A stretch of DNA of 27,878 nt from Alistipes sp. GTDB lineage: Bacteria > Bacteroidota > Bacteroidia > Bacteroidales > Rikenellaceae. The notes below the pieces were generated by a model. It made no database searches, was not told the DNA's origin, and saw only the letters and a list, made by a program, of their open reading frames with translations. Shown here piece after piece: positions 1 to 7,476 of the stretch. A program made the position numbers and the translations under genes. The DNA is taken from assembly GCA_017559685.1 (NCBI GenBank), contig JAFYQY010000008.1:1-27878 (forward strand), given 5' to 3'. Numbering within the stretch: the first letter of the stretch is position 1; every line of letters starts with the position of its first letter.

Positions 1-1783
1 CACCAATGATATACTCCGTATCCTTATTCTTGTTATTATTGTATGCAAACTTGTTGTTATTTTCATTAAATGCCGATATCGATATAACGTGCATATAAGT
101 ACTACTGCCGTCGCCTGCCGCCTTACCCACTCGTTGATTGTTAATCGTTAAATAACTTAGGCTACCACCACCTGAGCGATTGCTGTTATAATTGCCATTA
201 ATGAAAATCGAATATTGAGCGCTGTTATCTCCCATAATAAAGATTGCCGGATAGATTACTATCGTAACATCCTCCGTCAAAGGTTCGTCATCATCGTGCG
301 TGCCATTGCCATTGACGTCCAGCCAGATTGTGAGAAACACATAGGCAGGAGAGTATACCTCGCTGGAAAGCGTATAGGAAAAAGTCAACCAACCTTTACC
401 GTCATCGTTAAAATTATTTTTGAGATCGATGTTTTCAATTTTGGCCTCAACAGGCTTACCAGATCCGTTGTTTATATACAAGGCTGTCAAATTTGTAGTG
501 CCAGGCAAGCCTTCAACAATTTTACCTTCCGTTTCATTGAACTTCCAGCCAATCTTATGCGACGCATTATAGCGGATAGCCACTGTGTTGACATTGTCCA
601 TCTCGATATATTTCTGCGGCACCTCGAGATAGTTGTACTTATCGATCTCCACATTCTCATTACGGTCACCCGAGCCATGTTCGCCGTTTGTAGTCTCCTC
701 CGTCCAGTCCAGCACATAGTATGACATCTCCTTGAGCTCCTTAGGAAGAGCCTCCACGGTGCTACCAAGCACTCCAACGGTGACGATCATTGCGTAGCAC
801 GTATTAGGCGTAAAACTGCGATCCTTACCACTAACAAGAATCTGATAGTAATAGGTCTTATAGTTCTCCACCTTACCGTCCTTACCCGCCTCGCCCCACG
901 GCATTTCGAATGTCACGTATGCGGCATTGTCTGCGCCCTTCTCCCAATCACGAGCGTAGGTATAGAACGGCATATCGCAGGTGAGCACATAGTGGGTATC
1001 TGTTGTCTCCTCCAGCGTATACGCAACCTTTCCTGTATTTATGTAGTTGTTCGGATCTTCAGGGTATTTCCCGCTTAAGTAGCTCTTCTTTGTTCCGTAA
1101 TGGAACGATGTCTTCAAAGGCTCATTACCATCTGTATCCACAAGAATAGGCAACATTGTCTTCTTGTTGTCTCCCTCTCCGACCTCGATCGACTTAGGCA
1201 CCTTAACTTTCATAGTCACCTTCGAAGCAACTCTCGCAAGCCTGATATCTGCAGTAGCACTGCTGTTATTGCCCTTCTGCACTCGGCTGGAGCCAGTCAT
1301 AACAAACGGCTTGCCTATGGCATCATACTCGCCCTCGCTCATATCGAGAACAAACTGCCCCAAGGCCTCCATAGTTGTTTCCGCACTCTTTGCCTCGAAT
1401 GTATAATCTGCGGGAACAGGAAGGTTGGCTATTACGAATACATCGCAAAGCGAACCCGAAGGGAAAATCTCCTTCAACGTCAAGTCGTTGACAAAGAACG
1501 GAATTGTGGCTCTATCCAGGTCATCGACATCGGCCTTATGGTAGTACACGCACGGCTCGTTTGTCTTGTCCTTTACATAGAAGAAACAATCCAAACGGTT
1601 CAATTGTCTTTCATAGTCTGTGCTTGGGTCGCCTGTAGCCAGTGTCATCGGGCTGTTGAATACATTAAGCACGATGTGATCCTCTCCGTAATCAGGAGTA
1701 GGCTCTCCCTCTGTGCAGGAGACCATAGCGAAGCAAAAAATCGCTAATGCACAATATATTATTCTACTCATCAATCTATTCAT
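1..1783 (-). CDS. Large fimbrial tip-like lipoprotein (DUF4906-like), 3' end beyond the window
   Basis: Reading the minus strand by hand from the ATG at 1783 gives an open frame of 594 codons that leaves the window at base 1 without a stop, so the protein is incomplete. It begins with a hydrophobic signal ending in the lipobox F-A-M-V-S-C, with the lipid Cys at residue 23; a second ATG at residue 5 (1771) would also keep the signal. The rest is acidic, beta-rich, Asn/Thr-rich sequence without an evident catalytic motif. The start lies 5 nt after the stop of the upstream fimbrillin, so the two genes are surely co-transcribed. It is the last visible gene of the pilus cluster, far larger than the plain pilins, and lacks the Lys/Arg-Ala motif they share near residue 43. 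This position and size fit a tip or accessory pilin. The DUF4906 assignment is from memory of the family and is moderate at best. Confidence 0.75.
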   Translation of the reverse strand, partial: MNRLMSRIIYCALAIFCFAMVSCTEGEPTPDYGEDHIVLNVFNSPMTLATGDPSTDYERQLNRLDCFFYVKDKTNEPCVYYHKADVDDLDRATIPFFVNDLTLKEIFPSGSLCDVFVIANLPVPADYTFEAKSAETTMEALGQFVLDMSEGEYDAIGKPFVMTGSSRVQKGNNSSATADIRLARVASKVTMKVKVPKSIEVGEGDNKKTMLPILVDTDGNEPLKTSFHYGTKKSYLSGKYPEDPNNYINTGKVAYTLEETTDTHYVLTCDMPFYTYARDWEKGADNAAYVTFEMPWGEAGKDGKVENYKTYYYQILVSGKDRSFTPNTCYAMIVTVGVLGSTVEALPKELKEMSYYVLDWTEETTNGEHGSGDRNENVEIDKYNYLEVPQKYIEMDNVNTVAIRYNASHKIGWKFNETEGKIVEGLPGTTNLTALYINNGSGKPVEAKIENIDLKNNFNDDGKGWLTFSYTLSSEVYSPAYVFLTIWLDVNGNGTHDDDEPLTEDVTIVIYPAIFIMGDNSAQYSIFINGNYNSNRSGGGSLSYLTINNQRVGKAAGDGSSTYMHVISISAFNENNNKFAYNNNKNKDTEYIIG

Positions 1784-1788
1784 CGTAA

Positions 1789-3351
1789 CTATCCGTTAAT
1801 AAGGTTCTGGATAATTGTAAACTCTTCTACTCCTTCATTGAGATATACAAAAGTTCCGTCTGGCATTTCGATTCTATCTGGCAAGAGGTTCTTCACAACG
1901 ATTGTACGACCGTCAGGTGTTTGAACCGTAATTCGCAACAGACACGCATTTCTTGCCGAGATCGGGTCAGGGTTATTAATCCTGACTTTGACCTGTTGCG
2001 TTCTGGGGGTGCCAACCTCTCCGTATTTTGAATCCTCAACAATGCTAAATGCATCCATTGCTGATGCAGTAAGAGGAATCAACGAAGCAGTCCAAGTAGC
2101 TCCAGCAGGTTGGGAGATGTTGAAGTTGCATACTGCGACCTTGTCAACATCGGTGTAGAGCACGACCTCTCCTCTCTCTGGATTTATACTCTCATAGGTT
2201 CCTTCAACCCATTGCATCTTTTGGTCCTCATTTACTACTACCTGCTCGGAGAAGTCGATATATTCAGTCTGCGGCGTCCAATCATCCACAATAGTGTTGA
2301 GTTGGAACTCTGTGATAGTTCTCTCGCCCGAGAGAACCAAATTGTATGTCAACTTTTTACCTGCAGGCCAAGTAGTCGCTGGAAGTAATACCTGGAGCTT
2401 CTTCTCCTCCCACACGTTCTCCTCCTGGTCGATCGGACGCTGAAGGTCATATATCACCGTCACAATAACAGGGCTGCCTTCGGTTATCGTCTGAGGAACG
2501 AGAAGAAGGCCGTCGCCGAACGGGATGCCTGGATTATCCTTGGAAGGATTGTACTCACTGACTTCGTTGGGCACGAGCTGGTTATCGATAATCTGCGCCT
2601 GAGAAACAGTTATTCCGTCATCGCCATAATCCTTTACGATTTCGTTCAGCTTCTCCGAAGAGTATTTCCAGCTTGATGAACCGTCTACGTAAGTGCTAAG
2701 TGTTCCCTTCTTGGTTATATTTTTGATGGAAACCCTCTTTACCTTGATTTTGTCCTGAACATTATCGGGTGCACCATTACTCCAAATCTTCAAATTGACA
2801 TTGGTGAGCTCGTGCTTAAATGTGAGGCGAACCGACTCTGGGAACTCCTCTCCGCTCTTAGTCTGCTGCATAACTCTTGCAGTCAGGAGCTCCTGGTCTG
2901 CCGCCGCTGGAGTATCAAATGTCACGCTATAGCCGTATGCCTCATCACTTTGAATCTTCGATACGTTAGTGATAGAATCGCTCTCTTCCGAATAAGGCCA
3001 CACCGCAAAGAAATGGTATACTCTGTCTGTTACCCAGTAGCGAGTGTGCTCATACGTCCAAGGTGCCACAACATCGTCTCTCCATACGTTCTCATTCTCC
3101 AAAAGCATAACATAGTTATTGCTTCCGTCCTCGCCCTTCTCAATATCGCCGAGATTCATCTGTGCGAATACACCCATACGGAGAATCTTATCAGCACCGT
3201 CTACAACGCCACTAACACCAGCTTTTGTCTGAACATTATCGAAAACAATCGCCTTACTCGAATTTGACTGTTTATCGATTGGCTCGTTGTTGCAAGAGCT
3301 AAGAGTGAGCATTGCACCAACAACCACTATTGAGATGAAAAACTTCTGCAT
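1789..3351 (-). CDS. Fimbrillin family lipoprotein, 520 aa
   Basis: I chose the ATG at 3351 because it opens a lipoprotein signal (M-Q-K-F-F, lipobox T-L-S-S-C, Cys 20). The frame stays open upstream to 3474, but that extension would bury the signal peptide. The mature part starts with the A-I-V-F-D-N / T-K-A signature seen in the neighbouring pilins (Lys 43). It carries the usual central W-x-x-x-R-Y-W-V block near residues 90-110 and a T-F-K-H-E-L-T block near 190, equivalent to the H-L-L-S-K block of its paralogues. It is 170-200 residues longer than the plain pilins and ends with a beta-rich domain finishing E-E-F-T-I-I-Q. It is probably a minor or subterminal pilin displayed on the outer membrane. 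It is coupled to the downstream tip-like gene by a 5-nt gap. The leader C-T-G-A-C-A-A-T-T-ATG resembles those of other pilins here. Confidence 0.85.
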   Translation of the reverse strand: MQKFFISIVVVGAMLTLSSCNNEPIDKQSNSSKAIVFDNVQTKAGVSGVVDGADKILRMGVFAQMNLGDIEKGEDGSNNYVMLLENENVWRDDVVAPWTYEHTRYWVTDRVYHFFAVWPYSEESDSITNVSKIQSDEAYGYSVTFDTPAAADQELLTARVMQQTKSGEEFPESVRLTFKHELTNVNLKIWSNGAPDNVQDKIKVKRVSIKNITKKGTLSTYVDGSSSWKYSSEKLNEIVKDYGDDGITVSQAQIIDNQLVPNEVSEYNPSKDNPGIPFGDGLLLVPQTITEGSPVIVTVIYDLQRPIDQEENVWEEKKLQVLLPATTWPAGKKLTYNLVLSGERTITEFQLNTIVDDWTPQTEYIDFSEQVVVNEDQKMQWVEGTYESINPERGEVVLYTDVDKVAVCNFNISQPAGATWTASLIPLTASAMDAFSIVEDSKYGEVGTPRTQQVKVRINNPDPISARNACLLRITVQTPDGRTIVVKNLLPDRIEMPDGTFVYLNEGVEEFTIIQNLING

Positions 3352-3545
3352 AATTGTCAGTTCTTTTCGATTCTTGAAAATCATAGGAGTACCACCAGCA
3401 AACGCCGCCGATAGAATCGACAGCGAATCTGTAACAAAGCGATCAAACAAGCATCTGGCAACCTTCATTTCCAAATCATTAACCTAATTGTGAATTAACG
3501 AATACTCCGTTTAATTCTCGGGTGAGCCTCGGGCTCAAATAGCGA

Positions 3546-3572
3546 CTATAAGGGACAATCAAGCCCTTATAG
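3546..3572 (-). terminator. Intercistronic hairpin after the 319-aa fimbrillin
   Basis: Perfect 9-bp arms CTATAAGGG (3546-3554) and CCCTTATAG (3564-3572) enclose a 9-nt loop, 19 nt after the stop of the 319-aa fimbrillin gene. On the coding strand it is followed by TCGCTATTTG and not by a T-run, so it is not a classical intrinsic terminator. It may block exonucleases or partly attenuate transcription. Confidence 0.55.
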
Positions 3573-3591
3573 CCAAAGTTTTTGTAGATTA

Positions 3592-4551
3592 CTACATACT
3601 AATGTCGCCGTTGCCTGGAGTTGGAGTACCAAAGTCCTCAACATTCTCAACAGTAAACTTAATCTCCTTACCAGGAACAGGAAGCTCTACTGCAAACACG
3701 TAAGCGTTACCAGCTTCAAAAGTGAAGTCTCTATCGACTACATCAGGCTGGTTGAGAGTGACTGTATAAGGAACTGTAGATATAACGTTACCTCCAAATA
3801 CAACCTCTGCTGTAAGTGAGATTGTCAACGCTGGAGCTCCAGGGATAATTACATACGCATCATCTGTGTCATCAAAGGTAAGCTCTGACATTGTGCCAGT
3901 CTGCTCGCTCCACTCGCCGTCAGCGACAGTATATACACCTGTTAAATAACCACCTGCAACCTTTACATCTGTTACATTGTATGTGTAAGCAGGATCAACG
4001 CCTTCAGCTACTGTATACTTAAATGCAATACGAGACAAGAGGTGCTTCATAGTGAAAGCGACAACAGTCTCGTCGCCAATTGTCTTCAACGAACCATTAG
4101 TTGTAGCACTTGGTGTACCAGCCTCATCTGTTTCTGCTGTTGCAACAGCTGTGCTGCAGAGCAAATCGGTTGTACCATCTGCGGTGTAAGAGAACTTTGT
4201 AGGAATACCTTTTACAACATCGCCAGCGTCAACTGTAGCGTGTGCTGTTGCAAAGAACTCGAAGTCACACGAAGGAGTCCAGTAACGAGTCTCAGAGCAA
4301 GTCCAAACACCATCATAAGCATTTCCTCTAACTGTCGCACCTTGCGAGCCATAGAGAGGCACACCCTCTACACTACCCCAAACGGTGAACTCGGTCAACT
4401 TGTGGTCACCCTCATAAATAGCCTTAGTTGTGTTGTCAACGAAAGCGTCGCCGAAAGCGATTGCCTGACCCTGAGGTGCAGCTACCTGCTCCTCGTTGCT
4501 ACAAGCTACGAATGCAGCCATAGCCATTACTGCAGCAAAAATCTTCTTCAT
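3592..4551 (-). CDS. Fimbrillin family lipoprotein, 319 aa
   Basis: This is a short pilin-type lipoprotein. The signal M-K-K-I-F-A-A-V-M ends at Cys 17 (F-V-A-C-S-N-E-E), followed by A-I-A-F and F-V-D-N-T-T-K-A, with the conserved Lys at residue 43. Other family marks are F-T-V-W-G-S-V (about 54-60), R-Y-W-T-P near 88-92, the K-H-L-L-S-R block near 170, and a closing I-K-F-T-V-E-N-V-E-D-F near 300. In type V pili such proteins are exported as lipoproteins, trimmed by a trypsin-like protease and joined by strand exchange. The N-terminus closely matches that of the 323-aa fimbrillin two genes upstream in the transcript, which suggests tandem duplication. The region before the start is AT-rich, has no Shine-Dalgarno sequence, and contains two REP-like repeats. 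Whether this is a structural or accessory pilin cannot be told from sequence. Confidence 0.88.
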   Translation of the reverse strand: MKKIFAAVMAMAAFVACSNEEQVAAPQGQAIAFGDAFVDNTTKAIYEGDHKLTEFTVWGSVEGVPLYGSQGATVRGNAYDGVWTCSETRYWTPSCDFEFFATAHATVDAGDVVKGIPTKFSYTADGTTDLLCSTAVATAETDEAGTPSATTNGSLKTIGDETVVAFTMKHLLSRIAFKYTVAEGVDPAYTYNVTDVKVAGGYLTGVYTVADGEWSEQTGTMSELTFDDTDDAYVIIPGAPALTISLTAEVVFGGNVISTVPYTVTLNQPDVVDRDFTFEAGNAYVFAVELPVPGKEIKFTVENVEDFGTPTPGNGDISM

Positions 4552-4596
4552 TTTAGTAAAATTTTAAAGTTAATATTTTAATTTATTTTTCTATTT

Positions 4597-4631
4597 CGTC
4601 ATTGCGAGAGCCGTGAGGCTCGTGGCAATCT
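4597..4631. repeat. REP-like palindromic repeat, copy 1 (type a)
   Basis: This is a 35-nt unit starting CGTCATTGCGAG and ending GTGGCAATCT, with an inner GAGCC-gtga-GGCTC hairpin. It is identical to the copy at 7037-7071. It lies between pilin genes, 45 nt upstream of the start of the 319-aa fimbrillin. Its outer ends (ATTGC/GGCAAT) also nearly pair, as in short dispersed palindromes common in Bacteroidetes intergenic DNA. Confidence 0.75.
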
Positions 4632-4637
4632 CTATTT

Positions 4638-4673
4638 CGTCATTGCGAGGCTTGTCTCAAGCCGTGGCAATCT
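4638..4673. repeat. REP-like palindromic repeat, copy 2 (type b)
   Basis: This is a 36-nt variant with the same outer ends as copy 1 and an inner GGCTTG/CAAGCC stem. It follows copy 1 after 6 nt, so the two form a tandem pair. It differs from the copy at 6860-6895 by one base (GTCTC against GACTC) in the loop. Confidence 0.75.
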
Positions 4674-4683
4674 TTTTCTTAGG

Positions 4684-4716
4684 GGCTATCGTGGGAACAT
4701 TCAACCCACGATAACC
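4684..4716 (-). terminator. Intercistronic hairpin after the 347-aa fimbrillin
   Basis: The arms TATCGTGGG (4687-4695) and CCCACGATA (4705-4713) pair perfectly around a 9-nt loop. GG/CC pairs extend the stem across one mismatch. It begins 12 nt after the stop of the 347-aa fimbrillin gene. No T-run follows on the coding strand, as in the other hairpins of this cluster. Confidence 0.55.
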
Positions 4717-4728
4717 AAAATTTTGGGA

Positions 4729-5772
4729 TTACTCCTCCTCTGCAGGATAGTTAACTGTTGGATCCTCTGGAGTTGGAACCTCTGCTGCTGGATTATTCCA
4801 GTCTTTAACCTTAGTTACGGTGAACTCGATAGGCTCGCCCAACTTACCAGTAAGAACGAAGTTGTATGCTACGCCCTGCTGGAGGGTTACACCTGCAGTC
4901 TCGTCGTAGTTGATAACATCAGCTACCTGCTCGCCGATAAGCAACTCAATCTGGCACTTAATATTTACGTTGTATGTACCAGGGATTACAAGATTCTCCT
5001 TGTTAGAGAACATGGTTGTCTCAGGACCTACCTTAGTTGCCACCTCGTTCTCTGCTGTACCAGCTGCTACGATGTGACCATAGTTGGTAGTTGCTTCCTC
5101 TTCACCAGTCTGAGCCCAAACAAATGTAGGATAACCTGTTACATCGCAAGTTGCCTCAGCTGGAGTACCTGTCATCACGATGTTCGATACACGGTAAGTG
5201 TACGAGTCTGCGTTAGCAGTGTTAGTAGTTGTGTTCTTGAACGAGAACTTAACCTTCGACAAAAGGTGATCGAAAGTGAATGCTACCTGTGGGTTACCCG
5301 AAGTCTGGCCTGTATACTCAGCCGAACGAGCGTAAAGAAGGTCGGTCTTGCCATCAGCAGTGTAAGTGAGTTTCTCAGGCATACCGTTGTCATCACACTC
5401 TACCAAAGTTTTGTCGAGATCAGCCTTAGTATTGCTGTTTACAACAGCTGCGAAGTTGTATTTGTTACCTTTAATCCAGTACTGAGTGTACTGCTCATTG
5501 TAAGTCCAAGCAGTAGTCTTACTACCCTCAACCAAGATGCCGTTGAAGATGTTGATTACATCAGCCTCAGAGTGGTCGCCCTCAGTTGTACCGTAAACCA
5601 AGAAGCCCTCCAAGTTGTCGTTTGTGATGCTTGGGTCGATAGACTTTGTTGTGTTGTCAACGAAAGAGTTGTTGAATGCGATAGCCTCGGGTTTAGCCGA
5701 ATCGATAACATTCTCCTGTGCGCAAGCTACCAACGATGCAGCAGCCAAAGTCGCAAGAATAATCTTTTTCAT
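4729..5772 (-). CDS. Fimbrillin family lipoprotein, 347 aa
   Basis: The ATG at 5772 opens M-K-K-I-I-L-A-T-L-A with lipid Cys 17 (S-L-V-A-C). An in-frame ATG at 5799 adds nine polar residues in front of the signal and is less likely. The mature chain has A-I-A-F-N-N-S-F-V-D-N-T-T-K-S (Lys 43), then F-L-V-Y-G-T-T, Q-Y-W-I-K-G-N-K-Y-N-F-A-A-V, D-H-L-L-S-K-V-K-F-S-F, and a late I-E-F-T-V-T-K-V-K-D-W, which together are typical of the fimbrillin-like fold. A Pro/Glu-rich tail of about 25 residues follows the last conserved Trp. The gap from the previous gene is only 67 nt, filled by a hairpin and with no promoter box, so the gene is probably part of a long pilin transcript. The role as a structural pilin is inferred. 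Confidence 0.88.
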   Translation of the reverse strand: MKKIILATLAAASLVACAQENVIDSAKPEAIAFNNSFVDNTTKSIDPSITNDNLEGFLVYGTTEGDHSEADVINIFNGILVEGSKTTAWTYNEQYTQYWIKGNKYNFAAVVNSNTKADLDKTLVECDDNGMPEKLTYTADGKTDLLYARSAEYTGQTSGNPQVAFTFDHLLSKVKFSFKNTTTNTANADSYTYRVSNIVMTGTPAEATCDVTGYPTFVWAQTGEEEATTNYGHIVAAGTAENEVATKVGPETTMFSNKENLVIPGTYNVNIKCQIELLIGEQVADVINYDETAGVTLQQGVAYNFVLTGKLGEPIEFTVTKVKDWNNPAAEVPTPEDPTVNYPAEEE

Positions 5773-5804
5773 ATCTGTAATTGTTTTTGTATTTCTCATT
5801 TAAG

Positions 5805-5828
5805 CCGTGGCGAGCGAACCCGCCACGG
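5805..5828 (-). terminator. Intercistronic hairpin after the 323-aa fimbrillin
   Basis: The GC-rich arms CCGTGGCG (5805-5812) and CGCCACGG (5821-5828) enclose an 8-nt loop, 11 nt after the stop of the 323-aa gene and 32 nt before the next start. It fills most of a 67-nt gap, leaving no room for a promoter. An mRNA-processing or partial-attenuation role is therefore more likely than full termination. Confidence 0.55.
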
Positions 5829-5839
5829 TATAGGAGTTA

Positions 5840-6811
5840 TTAGTTATTTGCAACGACCAACTCGAGATCATTGGTAACATTCTGCTCAGGCTCTTCTTCC
5901 CAATCAACAATATCAACAACCGAGAACGAAATTAAGTTGCCAGCCTTTACATTAACGCTAAAGTTGTAAGCGTGACCTGGTACAAGTGTGTATTCAGTAG
6001 CTGTAACATAATCCTTTGAAAGAATCTCTTCGCCGTTCAAAAGGGTCTTAACTGTAAACGAGAGCTTAACACCAGTTGGGATAACCAACTTCTCTGACTC
6101 GCAAACCTCCTTTGCCGAATTGTAAGCAACAGCGATGTTACCCAAGAGAGCCTTACCGTTAGGCTGGAAGTTACCCCAAGCCTTTGTAGCCAAGGTACAA
6201 TCACCCTTCTGTGCACCGAGAACGGTGATATCATTTACCTCGTAAGTAACACCCACAGCTTCTGTATTCTGATTGTGTACAGTAAACTTAACCTTCGACA
6301 AGAGGTGCTCGAAAGTAAACTCTACCGGACCGTTAGTCTCTTCAGCTGTGATTTCATCAGGACGTGAGTAGAGAAGGTCTACATCAGCATCCTCAGTCTG
6401 TGTAAACTCAATCTTCTTAGGCAAAGAATTCTCAGACTCTAAAACGGTAATCTCATTATCGTTGCCATTTACGATTGCAGCAAAGTTGTACTTTGCAGTT
6501 GGAATCCAGTACTGAACAGGTGCGTCTACTGGAGTCCAAACGCTGCCCTCAGCTACTTCAGAGCCTGTAACCTTAACTTTCTCATAGATTGAAATGATGT
6601 CGCCAGTACCCTGTACTGTACCCCAAAGACGGAACGACGACATTGGGTTAGCTGCAGAATACGATGGATCTGTAGCCTCGTCTGCACGTACCGAGTTGTC
6701 AACGAAAGCACCAAAAGTGATAGCCTCGCCCTGAGGAGCTGCAATCTGCTCCTCGTTGCTACAAGCTGCGAATGCAGCCATAGCCAAAACCGAAAATAAA
6801 ATTTTCTTCAT
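5840..6811 (-). CDS. Fimbrillin family lipoprotein, 323 aa
   Basis: The signal M-K-K-I-L-F-S-V-L-A ends at Cys 17 (F-A-A-C-S-N-E-E). After it come Q-G-E-A-I-T-F, F-V-D-N-S-V-R-A with Arg at residue 42, F-R-L-W-G-T-V, Q-Y-W-I-P-T-A-K-Y-N-F-A-A-I-V, E-H-L-L-S-K-V-K-F-T-V and I-S-F-S-V-V-D-I-V-D-W. This is the full fimbrillin signature. The first 35 residues nearly equal those of the 319-aa fimbrillin, while the bodies have diverged. The gene is the first after the 665-nt repeat island and its internal promoter, so it may head a second transcription unit. The start is preceded by an A-rich leader ending A-C-A-A-T-T-ATG with no Shine-Dalgarno. It is predicted to reach the cell surface as a lipoprotein precursor and be polymerised there. 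Confidence 0.88.
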   Translation of the reverse strand: MKKILFSVLAMAAFAACSNEEQIAAPQGEAITFGAFVDNSVRADEATDPSYSAANPMSSFRLWGTVQGTGDIISIYEKVKVTGSEVAEGSVWTPVDAPVQYWIPTAKYNFAAIVNGNDNEITVLESENSLPKKIEFTQTEDADVDLLYSRPDEITAEETNGPVEFTFEHLLSKVKFTVHNQNTEAVGVTYEVNDITVLGAQKGDCTLATKAWGNFQPNGKALLGNIAVAYNSAKEVCESEKLVIPTGVKLSFTVKTLLNGEEILSKDYVTATEYTLVPGHAYNFSVNVKAGNLISFSVVDIVDWEEEPEQNVTNDLELVVANN

Positions 6812-6859
6812 AATTGTAATGTTTTAAATTGTTTGTTATTTGTTTTTGTTTTTCTTCTT

Positions 6860-6895
6860 CGTCATTGCGAGGCTTGACTCAAGCCGTGGCAATCT
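6860..6895. repeat. REP-like palindromic repeat, copy 3 (type b)
   Basis: This 36-nt unit has ends CGTCATTGCGAG and GTGGCAATCT and an inner GGCTTG-act-CAAGCC stem. It differs by one base from the copy at 4638-4673. It lies in the leader of the 323-aa fimbrillin gene. Confidence 0.75.
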
Positions 6896-6914
6896 TCCGC
6901 TTTTCTATTTTTTG

Positions 6915-7020
6915 CAGACCCCCTCCGCTTCGCTCGTCCCCCTACCTTAGAGGGACATTTTTTCCTTTCTCTTTTCCGCCCCTAAGTTAGGGGAGGTGGC
7001 CGTTAGGCCGGTGGGGTCTG
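6915..7020. repeat. Compound inverted repeat with CAGACCCC/GGGGTCTG ends
   Basis: The outer 8-bp arms (6915-6922 and 7013-7020) bound about 106 nt. Inside are an imperfect palindrome GTCCCcCTA...TAGaGGGAC (6936-6956), a CCCCTAA-g-TTAGGGG palindrome (6979-6993), and GGCC-gtta-GGCC (6998-7009). It could fold as a cruciform or a large RNA structure in the leader of the next gene. It resembles the short C-rich intergenic repeats seen in many Bacteroidetes; it contains no gene. Confidence 0.65.
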
Positions 7021-7036
7021 TCCGTTTTTCCTCTTT

Positions 7037-7071
7037 CGTCATTGCGAGAGCCGTGAGGCTCGTGGCAATCT
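7037..7071. repeat. REP-like palindromic repeat, copy 4 (type a)
   Basis: This 35-nt unit is identical to copy 1 at 4597-4631. The pairing of type a and type b copies in both intergenic regions suggests the pair spreads or is copied together. Confidence 0.75.
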
Positions 7072-7110
7072 TCCGCTTTTATTTTAGCCGCTTTTTAGCT
7101 CTTGCGAGAG

Positions 7111-7221
7111 TCAAACACTCCCAGCTGTCACCCACTTATCGTTCTCGTCTTTTCGACGCCTTAAATCGCCAAATTCTCCCCATCCCAAAGTGTTTTTCGG
7201 GCGGAGAGGCGCAATCCTCAA
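7111..7221 (-). other. Short conserved-looking open stretch without an ATG
   Basis: From a TTG at 7221 the minus strand reads 36 codons starting L-R-I-A-P-L-R-P-K and containing W-G-E-F-G-D-L, then a TGA. There is no ATG, and a stop lies a few codons upstream. It sits between a good -7 box and the repeat cluster. It may be a relic, an untranslated leader, or part of a larger dispersed repeat. I do not call it a gene. Confidence 0.25.
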
Positions 7222-7261
7222 AATGTTGTAATTATTCGTTTACCTAACTGGCTATACCACA

Positions 7262-7293
7262 CAAAGTTAAGCATTTTTTGACGAATAATCAAC
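7262..7293 (-). promoter_or_regulatory. Bacteroidetes-type promoter inside the pilin cluster
   Basis: On the minus strand a perfect TAnnTTTG -7 box, TAACTTTG, lies at 7269-7262. It is preceded after 20 nt by GTTG (7293-7290), one base from the TTTG -33 element. Transcription would start near 7255 and give the 323-aa fimbrillin gene a leader of about 440 nt containing the repeats. It is the only strict match in the gaps between the pilin genes. Confidence 0.5.
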
Positions 7294-7330
7294 TTTTCCG
7301 CTCTGTTTTTTCGTCTTTTTTGTGGCGTCC

Positions 7331-7386
7331 AATGGCATTCGGGCTTGCGCCCTTAATGGCAAACGGACTTCGTCCTTAATGCCATT
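7331..7386. repeat. Nested palindrome with AATGGCATT/AATGCCATT ends
   Basis: The outer 9-bp inverted arms (7331-7339 and 7378-7386) enclose two small hairpins, GGGC-ttgc-GCCC (7341-7352) and GGAC-ttc-GTCC (7365-7375). The half units are also related to each other as a direct repeat (CGG-stem-CCTTAATG). It lies between the promoter at 7262 and the hairpin after the 895-aa gene, where it could insulate one unit from the other. Confidence 0.6.
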
Positions 7387-7428
7387 TTCGTTTGCGCCAT
7401 TCTCAACTCGCCACTCAAACTCTTGTGA

Positions 7429-7454
7429 GTAGAGGTCCGGTCAAAGACCTCTAC
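7429..7454 (-). terminator. Intercistronic hairpin after the 895-aa fimbrillin
   Basis: The perfect 9-bp arms GTAGAGGTC (7429-7437) and GACCTCTAC (7446-7454) enclose an 8-nt loop, 22 nt after the stop. It has no T-run. It is nearly identical over 37 nt to the hairpin after the 353-aa fimbrillin gene (13409-13445). Confidence 0.6.
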
Positions 7455-7476
7455 CCTAAATTTATCGATTACTCGA

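Larger units (their letters stand above)
6812..7476. other. 665-nt repeat-rich intergenic island
   Basis: No convincing gene is present. From low to high coordinates it holds an A/T-rich leader, a REP-like repeat, a compound C/G-rich inverted repeat, a second REP-like repeat, a short open stretch (7111-7221), a TAACTTTG promoter box, a nested palindrome, and the hairpin after the 895-aa gene. A plus-strand open frame at 6996-7247 is built from these repeats and is not a credible gene. Confidence 0.7.

Noticed and set aside
215..1747. Plus-strand open frames (about 169 and 215 codons) at the left edge.
   Set aside because: They are antisense to the open minus-strand lipoprotein gene, and their products are Cys/Ile/Arg-rich nonsense without domains.
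3352..3474. N-terminal extension of the 520-aa fimbrillin to an ATG at 3474.
   Set aside because: It would place 41 residues before a clear lipoprotein signal peptide, so it is treated as leader DNA.
4723..5877. A 384-codon plus-strand open frame opposite the 347-aa fimbrillin.
   Set aside because: Its Cys/Ser/Leu-rich product is the antisense echo of a beta-rich pilin, and the minus-strand gene has a signal peptide and family motifs.
6996..7247. An 83-codon plus-strand frame in the repeat island.
   Set aside because: It is made of repeat units and has no protein-like composition or start signal.
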